From positions 1-25,166 of the forward strand of contig CALLQI010000016.1 in the NCBI GenBank assembly GCA_938014885.1: 25,166 nt of DNA, in the 5' to 3' direction. Positions 1-8,700 of the stretch are shown in pieces. The stretch comes from an uncultured bacterium. Lineage in GTDB: Bacteria > Planctomycetota > UBA8742 > UBA2392. Both the position numbers and the translations under genes were made by a program. Each line of letters starts with the position of its first letter. Within the stretch, counting starts at the first letter, position 1. The notes beneath the pieces were generated by a model. The model had not been told where the DNA came from. It did not search any database and saw only the letters and a list, made by a program, of their open reading frames with translations.

Positions 1-98
1 GTCTGGCGTGCGGGGTCTGGCGTGCGGGGTCTGGCGTGCGGGGTCTGGCGTGCGGAGTCTGGCGTGCGGAGTCTGGCGTGCGGAGTCTGGCGTGCGGA
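1..98. repeat. 14-bp tandem repeat, seven copies (two heptads per unit)
   Basis: Seven consecutive 14-bp units GTCTGGCGTGCGGR fill positions 1-98. Units 1-3 end in G and units 4-7 end in A. The unit can be read as two heptads, GTCTGGC and GTGCGGR, which fits the 7-bp period of the other spacer arrays in this window. It starts at the window edge, so the true array may be longer. No ORF with coding character crosses it. Confidence 0.95.
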
Positions 99-122
99 GC
101 CAACTGCAACGTCACCTGAAAT

Positions 123-220
123 GAGCACGAGACACTGCGCACCGGGCACGGAGCACCGAGCACCTAGCACTGAGCACCGAGCACCGGGCACTGAGCACTG
201 AGCACTGAGCACCGGACACC
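123..220. repeat. Degenerate heptad array (GAGCACY)n upstream of the MtfA-like gene
   Basis: Fourteen in-phase heptads of the form GAGCACC/GAGCACT with variants (GGGCACT, TAGCACT, GGACACC) run from 123 to 220 and stop 6 bp before the ATG at 227. The same motif, on the opposite strand, forms the larger array at 12077-12223. Because it abuts the start codon, it occupies the place where a promoter and ribosome binding site would be expected, and no clear Shine-Dalgarno sequence is visible. Confidence 0.9.
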
Positions 221-226
221 GACCCC

Positions 227-997
227 ATGTTCGGCTTCTTTAAACGTCGACGTCGCGGCCGCATCATGGCGCAGCCCTTTCCTCGCGAGTGGGAGGCGCA
301 TCTGCGGCTTTGCGGTTTTTACCCGCGCCTGCCTGAGGCCGACCGCGACGAGTTGCGGCGCAAGGTGCTGGTGTTCCTGGACGAAAAACACTTCGAAGGC
401 TGCCGCGGGTTTGTGGTCACTGATCAGGTGCGCGTGGTGATTGCGGCCCACGCCTGCCTGCTGCTGCTGCATCGCGACACGGACTTCTACGACTCGCTGG
501 TCACGATCCTGGTGTACCCCAGCGCGTTTTTCGTCGATCACGTTGAGGTGGACGAGCACGGCCTGGAATCGGCCATGCGCGCCGAAAACGCCGGCGAATC
601 CTGGGACCAGGGCAACGTGATCGTGGCCTGGGATGTCGCCCGCCACGGGGCACTGGACCCGCGCGACGGCCTGAACGTGCTGCTGCACGAGTTCGCGCAC
701 CAGATTGACGCCGAAGACTTCCGCACCGAAGGCGCGCCCGTGATGGAGACCAAAGAGCAGCGCAAAGAGTGGGCGCGTGTAATGCAGGCCGAGTACGAGC
801 GGCTGCTGGATGATGTCGAAAACGACCGCGAAACGTTGATCGACGACTATGGCGCAACCAACCCGGCCGAGTTTTTCGCGGTCTGCACCGAAACGTTTTT
901 CGAAAAGCCCCACCAGCTTGAGAAGCACCACCCCGAACTGTTCGCCCAGTTCAAGACCTTCTTCAAGCAAGACCCCACCACGTGGACGTGGCTGTAG
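227..997 (+). CDS. mtfA: MtfA-family zinc-dependent peptidase
   Basis: This 256-residue protein matches the MtfA (Mlc titration factor A, formerly DUF980) family in length and motifs. It has an HEFAHQID zinc-binding motif (HExxH at residues 154-158) and a downstream NPAEFFA segment whose Glu215 corresponds to the third metal ligand known for MtfA. The basic N-terminus (FFKRRRRGR) and the hydrophobic core around residues 63-103 are typical. In Enterobacteria MtfA binds the glucose regulator Mlc and has aminopeptidase activity; outside that group the partner is unknown, and no Mlc or PTS gene is nearby. The start ATG follows a heptad array by 6 bp without an obvious ribosome binding site; an in-frame ATG at codon 14 is an alternative. 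The gene converges on the next gene with an 11-bp gap. Family assignment is firm; the physiological role is not. Confidence 0.92.
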   Translation: MFGFFKRRRRGRIMAQPFPREWEAHLRLCGFYPRLPEADRDELRRKVLVFLDEKHFEGCRGFVVTDQVRVVIAAHACLLLLHRDTDFYDSLVTILVYPSAFFVDHVEVDEHGLESAMRAENAGESWDQGNVIVAWDVARHGALDPRDGLNVLLHEFAHQIDAEDFRTEGAPVMETKEQRKEWARVMQAEYERLLDDVENDRETLIDDYGATNPAEFFAVCTETFFEKPHQLEKHHPELFAQFKTFFKQDPTTWTWL

Positions 998-1008
998 CCG
1001 GGCTTGCT

Positions 1009-1860
1009 TCAGTCAATGTAGCGCTTCAGGAAGTCGCGGGCGCGTTTGGCTACTTCGATGGCGCGGTGCTCGAAGGTGTACAGCTCAACGGTGATCCAGC
1101 CGTTGTCGTAGCCCGCGTCGCGCAGCTTGGCGAAGAAGTCGTCGAAGTTGATCGCGCCGTCGCCCGGCACCAGGTGAAAGTGCACGCGGTCGGCGGCGAT
1201 GTCCTCGATCTGGATGTGATGGATGCGCCCCTTGAAACGCGCGGCGTTGGCGGCCGGGTCTTCGCCGACGCAATAAAAATGGCCGACGTCGAAGTTCAGG
1301 CCCAGCCAGCGCTCGGCCACCGGGTCGCCCTGAAAGCGGGCCATGAAGTCGTCGTACTCGGCGGCTTTTTCGATCAGCAGGCCTGGTTCGGGCTCGATGC
1401 ACAGGCGCACGCCGGCCTTCTTGGCGTCGGGCAGCACGCTGCGGATTCCTTCTTCAAACCAGGCAGCGGCCTGCTCGCGCGCGACGCCGGGGTCAATCGG
1501 CCCTCCGGGCTCGGTGCTTATGGTGGGTGCGCCCAGCTTGGCTGCGAGGTGCAGGCACTGGCGCGTGTGCTCAACGCGGAGTTTGCGGCGCGCGGGGTCG
1601 CGTTCGCACCAGCTTGGGCGGTGGCAGCCTTCAATGCCGTACAGCATGAAGGCGTTACAGTTCGAGACCTCAAGCTTGCGGGCAATCAAACGATCGCGCC
1701 AACGCGCAATGTCGGCGGGCTTCACCTGCGGCGGAAAGGCATGCGGAACATCCAGCAGAATCTCAATGCCCTGGTAGCCGGCATCAGCAACCAGATCAAT
1801 GGCCTCATCCAGCGAGTACCGCTTCATGGCATTGGAAGCGAATGCGAGTTTGAAGGGCAT
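1009..1860 (-). CDS. Sugar phosphate isomerase/epimerase-like TIM barrel protein
   Basis: The 283-residue protein has the pattern of the xylose isomerase-like/AP endonuclease 2 TIM-barrel superfamily. The N-terminal strand and helix (LAFASNAMKRYSLDEAIDLV), then GYQGIEIL, are typical. Candidate metal ligands at the expected strand ends are Glu156 (CIEPEP), Asp191 and His194 (FDVGHF), His214/His215 (IHHIQIED) and Glu259 (TVELY). Such enzymes isomerise or epimerise sugars or polyols using a divalent metal, but members of this superfamily also have other reactions, and the substrate cannot be read from sequence. The ATG at 1860 is preceded within 2 bp by a heptad array, so no Shine-Dalgarno is evident. 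It is convergent with the MtfA-like gene and points the same way as the two paralogues upstream of it, from which the heptad array separates it. Confidence 0.85.
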   Translation of the reverse strand: MPFKLAFASNAMKRYSLDEAIDLVADAGYQGIEILLDVPHAFPPQVKPADIARWRDRLIARKLEVSNCNAFMLYGIEGCHRPSWCERDPARRKLRVEHTRQCLHLAAKLGAPTISTEPGGPIDPGVAREQAAAWFEEGIRSVLPDAKKAGVRLCIEPEPGLLIEKAAEYDDFMARFQGDPVAERWLGLNFDVGHFYCVGEDPAANAARFKGRIHHIQIEDIAADRVHFHLVPGDGAINFDDFFAKLRDAGYDNGWITVELYTFEHRAIEVAKRARDFLKRYID

Positions 1861-1862
1861 GG

Positions 1863-1897
1863 GTCGATAGTCGATGGTTGATGGTCGATGGTCAAGG
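1863..1897. repeat. Heptad array (GTCGATG)n, five units
   Basis: Five in-phase heptads, GTCGATA, GTCGATG, GTTGATG, GTCGATG and GTCAAGG, lie directly upstream of the TIM-barrel gene on the minus strand and end 2 bp from its ATG. The consensus differs from the other arrays but the 7-bp period is the same. Confidence 0.85.
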
Positions 1898-1913
1898 CGG
1901 CAAAGCGCTCTTG

Positions 1914-3194
1914 CTATAACAACTGCTCCCGTCGTAGCTGGTCTACATCCAACTGTGTGGCGCCTTTGAACTCCTGGGACTCATCAAACATGATTCGGAG
2001 GTGGCCAATCATATCGGCCTCCTCCCATGCCCGGAACGAGCTGAACGCACTGCCCGAATCCCGAAGCACGATGTCCGAGGGGTCGCAGCCGAAGACGGCG
2101 CCGGTGAGTATCTTTCCCGGGTGCGTACGTTCGTGCGTGAATCGAAACAGAATCGACAGGACGGCCTTTCCCGACTCTTCGTGGCGAACCGCCCCCGCTA
2201 CTTCAATCGTGTCCGGTGCCTCTCCCAACTCGAAACCAGACGAAAGCCACTCAACTAGGCGTGACTCTGCGAAGTAGCCGACCTTGTGGTAGTCAGTCGG
2301 AAACACGCTCGCGCGCCCAAGCCTGCCTAGCCCCTCGTAAAGGACGTTTCGATACTCTGCCGAAGCAGCTGCCTGATATAGGGCGCGAGTGTCCGGTTTG
2401 CCACCGAGACTGAGAATGGCCAATTGGGCATACGTGAGAAGGTACGGATCGGTCAATTCCAGCCAGTCACTTGCGGCACTGAGCAACTTTGGATCCGCTA
2501 AATAGGTGGCCAGGTCAAGTGCAATTCCGCTCTCGTGCCGCACTGCGTGGTACTGGACATTGGCGTCCCAGCGTTTGACGTTGGGCTGCTGATATTGCTT
2601 TGCCAGGGGCAGGTTTTCGGTCAGGATCGCGGCGATGTCTTGCACGTGGTCACGAAACACCTGTGCAGACACCGCACCTTTGGAAAGCGCAGCGAGTGCG
2701 TGCCGCATGGCGGTCATTCGCAAATGCTTGGACCGCAGCGCTACCAGAATACCCGGAAAGATGACGCTCGCGCGTGCAGGGTTTGATGCGTTCATCGCTG
2801 AAGAGGGCAGCTTTGGCAACAGTCCCGTCGCGGCGTGTTTCTGTACGATGGAAATGACCCCAGCTGTGCATTTGGGGTCGTGGTGGCAGCCGAGTAGTTC
2901 GATCAATTCTGACTTGCCCTCGTTCGACAATTGCGGGAAGGCAGTCAGTGCAGCACCGACCGCGCCCGGATACATTCCACGCACAAAACATCCAAGCACG
3001 GCGGCATCGACAGGCTTCTCGCCGATTGGGTACGGCCACGGTCGTGCGATTTCAGCCAGCAGTATTCCTGCCTCGTCGTCAGACAGCCCCTTGGTCACCT
3101 TGGCTTTGACGGCTCTAAGCGCGGCCTCACGTGTCGCGGCATCGGCGCTGTCCAGGCCTCCAAGCAACTTGCGGATTCGCATGCGCTCGAACAT
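1914..3194 (-). CDS. Uncharacterised helical-repeat-like protein, paralogue A
   Basis: This 426-residue protein is not recognised. The N-terminal two thirds is predominantly helix-like with short amphipathic repeats (for example DSADAATREAALRAVKAK), suggesting a HEAT/ARM-like solenoid. The C-terminal third looks like mixed alpha/beta and contains FAESRLVEWLSSGFELGEAP and SAFSSFRAWEEADMIGH. Both C-terminal segments and an N-terminal PWPYPI segment recur in the protein encoded directly upstream (3373-4665), so the two are paralogues. No signal peptide, membrane segment or catalytic motif is visible, so a soluble protein is likely. The ATG at 3194 is used here; an ATG four codons later (3182) is equally possible. 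The DNA is lower in GC than its surroundings (32 of 60 bases in 2461-2520), which may reflect transfer. Confidence 0.8.
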   Translation of the reverse strand: MFERMRIRKLLGGLDSADAATREAALRAVKAKVTKGLSDDEAGILLAEIARPWPYPIGEKPVDAAVLGCFVRGMYPGAVGAALTAFPQLSNEGKSELIELLGCHHDPKCTAGVISIVQKHAATGLLPKLPSSAMNASNPARASVIFPGILVALRSKHLRMTAMRHALAALSKGAVSAQVFRDHVQDIAAILTENLPLAKQYQQPNVKRWDANVQYHAVRHESGIALDLATYLADPKLLSAASDWLELTDPYLLTYAQLAILSLGGKPDTRALYQAAASAEYRNVLYEGLGRLGRASVFPTDYHKVGYFAESRLVEWLSSGFELGEAPDTIEVAGAVRHEESGKAVLSILFRFTHERTHPGKILTGAVFGCDPSDIVLRDSGSAFSSFRAWEEADMIGHLRIMFDESQEFKGATQLDVDQLRREQLL

Positions 3195-3245
3195 GCAGCA
3201 GGCTTGCCCCTCGTTTCGGCGATAGCATGAACTCCACTTCCAGGG

Positions 3246-3287
3246 CTGTCGACCGTCAACCGTCGACTGTCAACCTTCGTTCGCTAC
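3246..3287. repeat. 42-bp direct repeat, copy 1 (contains four heptads)
   Basis: This 42-bp segment is identical to 4733-4774. Its first part reads as heptads GTCGACC, GTCAACC, GTCGACT, GTCAACC, followed by TTCGTTCGCTAC. It lies about 50 bp upstream of paralogue A (minus strand). The rest of this 178-bp spacer (3195-3372) holds nothing else that I can identify. Confidence 0.95.
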
Positions 3288-3372
3288 GCGATGAAGCCGC
3301 AGGTTGAGACCCTTACGCCGCTGGCTGCGTCGCCCTTGCGCTGTAAGCTGAATGCGCGGGTTCGTTTGAAGG

Positions 3373-4665
3373 TCACTTGTACTCCTCTCCAGGCTCAAGC
3401 ACTTCAAACTCAGGTAGCTCGCCGATCGTGATCGCGGCGATCGCTTTGGCGTGCTCTACGGCACTGCGTGACTCCCAAGACTTGAAATCGCTGAACGTGC
3501 CGCCCATGTCGTTGATACACGGCGATCCGTCCAACGGGAAAGGCCCCGAAACTCCTGCCATCCACCCGTCTGCGGCACTCCAATGTGGTTCATCCACCCG
3601 AAAGCGAAACACATACAGCGCCACTGGTCGGTTTTCCTCAGTCCTGAACCTCAGGATTTTTGCGGCAACGATCTCGTCAGGGACGGTGCCGAGTTCGGTG
3701 GGGAAACTAAGCCAACGCACCATGTCTGCCTCGGCGAAGTGCAGTTGGCTGTAGAACTCATCGGGGTAAGCATGAGTCAATCCGAGGTCCTGAAGTCGTT
3801 CAAAGAACGCTAACCTGAGTTCTGGGTGCTGCGCGCATCGGTAAGCGACCTGGGGGTCAATTGGCTCCACGAACCTGGCCAGAGACAAGGTGGAGAACAC
3901 AAGTGGTCGTGGGTCCTTGATCGACTGCCAAGCCCGGAGTTCAGGCACTGCAGCCGCCGCAGGCAAGTAGGCCGCAAGGTCAAGCAGCAGACCCGCCAGA
4001 TTGCGATGTGGCTCATAGGCTTCTTCGTACATCCAGCGTCGCCCTGTTGATTGCTGCAAGGGCTCCATGATTTCACGCAGAGACTTGAGGACTCTGATGA
4101 ACTCATGGGTGAACGGTTCAAGCGTCGCCGGCCTCATCGCGCCCTTGCGCAGGGCATCGAAGGCCATGTGACAGATCTCGGACACCAACACATCGACGTC
4201 AAGATAGTTGAGTAACTCCGGAAACAATGCCGCTGCCACATGTGGCTGAGAGCAATCTGTGGCGTAGCCCGCGAGTTCGGTTACGGCACCACTCCGAGCA
4301 TGTCGGCGAACGACGTCCATGTAGGCGTTCAACGCGGAAGTGTCTCCGGAACTGCCCAGTACTCTCATGACGGTCAATCGGGCCTTCGGTGGGAAGCCCG
4401 GGTAGAGTTCTGCCAGTGTGCGTGCGCCGTTCGGGCCCAAGCTTGCACTGTAGAAACATGAAAGGATTGCCTCGGCACCGTCGCGCGTGTCGATCGAGTA
4501 AGGCCAAGGCCCAGGCGCGGCAGCGAGGACAGCGCATACTTCGCCTTCGTTCAGCCGTGATCGTTTGATTCGAGACTTGAGGTTCTCGAATGCCTTCTCG
4601 CGCACCCTTTCGCTCGGGCTATGCAAATCGGCGAGAATCACTTCGACGCGCTTGCGGCCGAGCAT
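3373..4665 (-). CDS. Uncharacterised helical-repeat-like protein, paralogue B
   Basis: This 430-residue protein is a diverged paralogue of the 1914-3194 product. Both begin with a short basic segment (here MLGRKRVEVILADLHSPSER), share PWPYSI / PWPYPI, a FAEADMVRWLSFPTELG-type segment and a terminal GGTFSDFKSWE-type segment. The start at 4665 is chosen because it aligns with the paralogue's start and has AGGAA nine bases upstream; an open frame continues to 4746, but the added residues look non-coding (CCCLTCQC). The protein appears soluble, helix-rich in the N-terminal part, with no recognisable active site. Function is unknown. GC content is lower than in flanking genes. The tandem arrangement with 178 bp between them and a repeated upstream element points to an old duplication. 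An immunity, adaptor or scaffold role would be speculation. Confidence 0.82.
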   Translation of the reverse strand: MLGRKRVEVILADLHSPSERVREKAFENLKSRIKRSRLNEGEVCAVLAAAPGPWPYSIDTRDGAEAILSCFYSASLGPNGARTLAELYPGFPPKARLTVMRVLGSSGDTSALNAYMDVVRRHARSGAVTELAGYATDCSQPHVAAALFPELLNYLDVDVLVSEICHMAFDALRKGAMRPATLEPFTHEFIRVLKSLREIMEPLQQSTGRRWMYEEAYEPHRNLAGLLLDLAAYLPAAAAVPELRAWQSIKDPRPLVFSTLSLARFVEPIDPQVAYRCAQHPELRLAFFERLQDLGLTHAYPDEFYSQLHFAEADMVRWLSFPTELGTVPDEIVAAKILRFRTEENRPVALYVFRFRVDEPHWSAADGWMAGVSGPFPLDGSPCINDMGGTFSDFKSWESRSAVEHAKAIAAITIGELPEFEVLEPGEEYK

Positions 4666-4732
4666 CACGCGGGTTCCTGTTGGTCGCTCTAAGCATTGGC
4701 AGGTAAGGCAGCAGCACCGCCAAGGCAAGTCA

Positions 4733-4774
4733 CTGTCGACCGTCAACCGTCGACTGTCAACCTTCGTTCGCTAC
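4733..4774. repeat. 42-bp direct repeat, copy 2 (contains four heptads)
   Basis: Identical over 42 bp to 3246-3287. This copy lies 68 bp upstream of paralogue B on the minus strand and 9 bp upstream of the epimerase ATG on the plus strand, so it occupies the divergent promoter region of both. The last bases (TTCGCTACACT) contain TACACT, a possible -10 element for the epimerase, which would give a nearly leaderless transcript. Confidence 0.95.
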
Positions 4775-4783
4775 ACTGCCGCC

Positions 4784-5722
4784 ATGAAAATCTTCCTTAC
4801 TGGTGTGGCTGGGTTTATTGGCTCTCGGGTGGCGGCGGCTTTGCTTGCTCGGGGTGACTCCGTTGTTGGCTTTGATGACTTCAATGACTTCTATGATCCC
4901 GCGATCAAACGTCGCAACGCCGCAGAAATCACGGCTTTGGGGGCGCGCGTCATTGAGGGCGATCTTCGCGTCAAAACGCAGGTTGAGGCCGCACTGGCGG
5001 ATGGCTGCGACGTGGTCGTGAATCTGGCCGCGCGGGCCGGGGTTCGCCCCAGCCTTGAAAACCCCGAGCTTTACACCGACACCAACGTCAAAGGCACCGT
5101 GCATATCCTTGAGGCCATGCGCGCGCGCGGCCTGCGCAAGCTGGTGCACGCCAGCAGCAGCAGCGTCTACGGCGGGCAGGAGAAAGTCCCGTTCAGCGAA
5201 GACGACCCGATCAACCGGCCGTGGTCGCCCTACGCGGCCACCAAGCGCGCCAACGAACTGTTCCTGCAGAGCTATCACCATCTGTACGGCATCGAAAGCT
5301 TCGCGCTGCGCTTCTTTACGGTGTTCGGGCCGGGCCAGCGGCCGGACCTCGCGATCATGAAGTTCATCCAGTTGATTGAGGCCGGCAAGGAAGTGCCGTT
5401 CTACGGCGATGGGCAAAGCGGCCGCGATTACACGTTCATCGAAGACATCGTGGGCGGCGTGGTCTCAAGCATTGATCGCGTGAAGGGCTGCGAGATCATC
5501 AACCTCGGCGGCGATGAGCCCGTCACGCTGACCGAAATGGTGCAGACCATCGAGAAAGCCACAGGCAAGAAAGCGCGCCTGAAACACCTGCCCGATCAGC
5601 CCGGCGACGTGCCGCGCACCATGGCCGACATCAGCAAGGCAAGGCGCATGCTGGGCTACGAACCCAAGACCAGCTTCGCCGAAGGCGTGGCCAAGCAGCT
5701 TGAATGGTACCGCAGCCTTTAA
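4784..5722 (+). CDS. NAD-dependent nucleotide-sugar epimerase/dehydratase
   Basis: A 312-residue extended short-chain dehydrogenase. Visible motifs are the NAD-binding TGVAGFIGS (GxxGxxG at residues 7-13), the SSSSVYGG strand with catalytic Ser near 124-127, and the YAATK catalytic pair Tyr150/Lys154. DDFNDFYDP near residue 31, AGVRPSLENP near 85, and GRDYTFIEDI are characteristic of the UDP-glucuronate 4-epimerase/GalE branch, so conversion of one UDP-sugar to its C4 epimer for cell-surface polysaccharide is the best guess. The exact sugar cannot be fixed. The start at 4784 is chosen because TGVAGFIGS must lie at the extreme N-terminus; an open frame reaches back to 4565 but its extra residues overlap paralogue B. 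No other polysaccharide gene is in the window. It converges on icmF with 25 bp between stops. Confidence 0.9.
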   Translation: MKIFLTGVAGFIGSRVAAALLARGDSVVGFDDFNDFYDPAIKRRNAAEITALGARVIEGDLRVKTQVEAALADGCDVVVNLAARAGVRPSLENPELYTDTNVKGTVHILEAMRARGLRKLVHASSSSVYGGQEKVPFSEDDPINRPWSPYAATKRANELFLQSYHHLYGIESFALRFFTVFGPGQRPDLAIMKFIQLIEAGKEVPFYGDGQSGRDYTFIEDIVGGVVSSIDRVKGCEIINLGGDEPVTLTEMVQTIEKATGKKARLKHLPDQPGDVPRTMADISKARRMLGYEPKTSFAEGVAKQLEWYRSL

Positions 5723-5747
5723 GTGCAGCCCCCTACATGCAGCCGCC

Positions 5748-8700
5748 CTACATGTTGCGGCGGTATTGGCCGCCTACTTCGTAGAGGGCGTGGCTTATCT
5801 GGCCCAGTGAGCAGTGGCTTACGGTCTTCATCAGTTCGCCGAAGATGTTCTGGCCTGCCAGTGCCACTTTCTTCAGGCTTTCGAGGGCCTGTTGCGCGTG
5901 GGCGTTGTGCTTGGACTGGAACTCGCGCAGCCGGCGGATGCAGCCCTGCTTTTCGTCGGTGGTCGCCCGCGCCAGTTCAACCTTGCGGTCTTCTTCGCTG
6001 GGGTTGGGGTTCAGGAACGTGTTGACGCCGATGATCGGCAGCTCGCCGCTGAACTTCTGCTGCTCGTAGTACATCGACTCGTCCTGGATCTTGCCGCGCT
6101 GGTACTGCGTTTCCATCGCGCCGATCGCGCCGCCGCGCTCGGTGATGCGGTCGAACTCCTGCAACACGGCCTCTTCCACCAGGTCGGTCAGCTCTTCGAT
6201 GATGAAGCTGCCCTGCAGCGGGTTCTCGTTCTTGGCCATGCCCAGCTCTTTGTTGATGATGTGCTGGATCGCCAGCGCGCGTCGCACGCTGTTGTCGGTC
6301 GGCGTCGTGATGGCCTCATCGTACGCGTTGGTGTGCAGGCTGTTGCAGTTGTCGTAGATCGCGTACAGCGCCTGCAGCGTCGTGCGGATGTCGTTGAAGT
6401 CAATCTCCATCGCGTGCAGGCTGCGGCCGCTGGTCTGGATGTGGTACTTCAGCATCTGGCTGCGCTCATTCGCGCCGTACATGCGCTTCATGGCCACGGC
6501 CCAGATGCGGCGGGCGACGCGGCCGATCACGCTGTATTCGGCATCGACACCATTGCTGAAAAAGAAGCTCAGGTTGGGCGCGAAGCTGTTCACGTCCATG
6601 CCGCGCGCGCGGTAGGCCTCAACGTACGTGAAGCCGTTGGCAAGCGTGAAGGCAAGCTGCGTGATCGGGTTGGCCCCGGCCTCAGCGATGTGATAGCCGC
6701 TGATGCTGACGCTGTAGTAGTTGCGTACGTTGTGGTCGATGAACCATGCCTGCACGTCGCCCATCATGCGCAGGGCGAATTCGATGCTGAAAATGCAGGT
6801 GTTCTGGGCCTGGTCTTCTTTCAGGATGTCGGCCTGCACGGTGCCGCGCACGGCGCTGACGGTTTCGGTGCTGATTTTTTCCAGTTCGTCGGCGCTGAGC
6901 AGCGACTGCATCTGCTCCCAGGTTTCGTCAAAGCAGCGCGGGTCCTGCCAGGCGGCGTTGCGCAGGGCGTCCGGGTCGGCGGCTTCGGCCGGTGTGGCGG
7001 CGCGGCCCTTGGCAAAGGGCACGTACAGGCGCTCAGGCGCGCGGGCGGCCTTCAGGCGGCCCTGCTGCATCAAAAAGCGCCGGGCCTGCTGGCGGATCGC
7101 GGCCTGGAAGAAGAAGGCCAGAATGATCGGCGCCGGGCCGTTGATCGTCATGCTGACGCTGGTGGTCGGCGCGCACAGGTCAAAGCCCGCGTACAGCACT
7201 TCCATTTCTTCGACGGTGAAAATCGCCACGCCGCTTTCGCCGACCTTGCCGTAGATGTCGGGGCGTTCGTGCGGGTCTTCGCCGTACAGCGTGACGCTGT
7301 CAAAGGCCGTGCTCAGGCGCGCCGCGGGCTGGCCCGTGCTGACCAGGTGAAAGCGCCGGTTGGTGCGCACGGCCGGGCCTTCGCCCGCGAACATGCGGGT
7401 GGGGTCTTCGCCGCTGCGCTTATAGGGGTACACGCCGCCGGTGTAGGGGAAGCGCCCGGGCACGTTTTCCTCAAGCAGCCAGCACAGCCGGTCGCCCCAG
7501 TCGTGATAGCGCGGCAGCGCGACCTTCGGCAGCTTGGTGCCGCTTAGCGTGACGACGTAGTTCGAGACGCGGATTTCACGGCCGCGCACTTCATACACGC
7601 CCTGGTCGTCGGTGTAGCCCTTCTCAAGGGCCGGCCACGCGCGCAATTCGCGCAGGCATGATGGGTCAAGCTCAGCCAGCAGGTCGTTGTGGCGTTCGCG
7701 CAATGCGCGAATCACGGGGTCTTTGCCTTCTTCCACCCGAAGCTCGGTCAGGGGTTCGGCCTTGGTGTCGCCCAGTTCAACCAGGCTGGTCCAGCAGGCC
7801 CCCAGCTTGTGGGCAATGGCGCGCTGCTGCTCAGACCACCGGTGATAGCCGCGCACGGTTTCGCTGACTTCACTGAGGTAACGAATGCGCTTGCCCGGCA
7901 CGACGGTCTTTTGCTCGGGCCCTTCCAGGCCACAGGTCTGCGCGTACCAGCTGGTTTTGAGTTCGCGCCCCGCCAGCTCAGACAACCGGGCCAGCAGCGC
8001 CTGGTACAGCGCGTTCACGCCCAGGTCGTTGAACTGGGCGGCGATTGTCGGGTACACCGGCATGTCGTCGGGCTTGCGGTTCATCGGCGCGCCCTGGTTG
8101 CGCCACACCTGCTTGCGGATGTCGCGCAGCGCGTCTTTGGCGCCCCGGCGCTCGAATTTGTTCAGGGCGATGAAGTCAGCGAAGTCCAGCATCTCGATCT
8201 TCTCGAGCTGCGTGGCCGCGCCGTATTCGCTGGTCATCACGTACAGCGTGGTGTCCGCAAAGCGCGTGATTTCGCCGTCGGCCTGGCCGATGCCGCTGGT
8301 TTCGACGATCACCAGGTCAAAGCCCGCGGCCTTGACCACGTCGATGGCTTCATCCAGCGCCTCGCTGAGTTCGCTGCCGCTTTCACGGGTGGCCAGGCTG
8401 CGCATGTACACGCGCGGGTTGTGCAGCGCGTTCATGCGGATGCGGTCGCCCAGCAGGGCACCCCCGGTGCGGCGGCGCGTGGGATCAATGCTGAGTACGG
8501 CCACGTGTTGGTCGGGAAAGTCCTGCAGGTAGCGCCGCAGCAGTTCATCGGTGAGGCTGCTTTTGCCGGCGCCACCGGTGCCGGTAACGCCCAGCACGGG
8601 CGTAGCCAGCTTTCGCTTGCCCAGCTTGTCTTTCAGAAGTTTGTGCAGCTTGCGGGTGGCCTTGCGCGAGGCGCGGGTGCTTTCGCGGCGGGCCGACTTG

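Noticed and set aside
1..220. CRISPR array
   Set aside because: Units are 7 or 14 bp and contiguous, with no unique spacers and no cas genes.
982..1881. 299-codon plus-strand frame opposite the TIM-barrel gene
   Set aside because: The minus-strand product has clear TIM-barrel ligands; the plus-strand frame has no recognisable features.
4565..4783. N-terminal extension of the epimerase
   Set aside because: It overlaps the 5' part of paralogue B, and the Rossmann GxxGxxG must start within the first ten residues.
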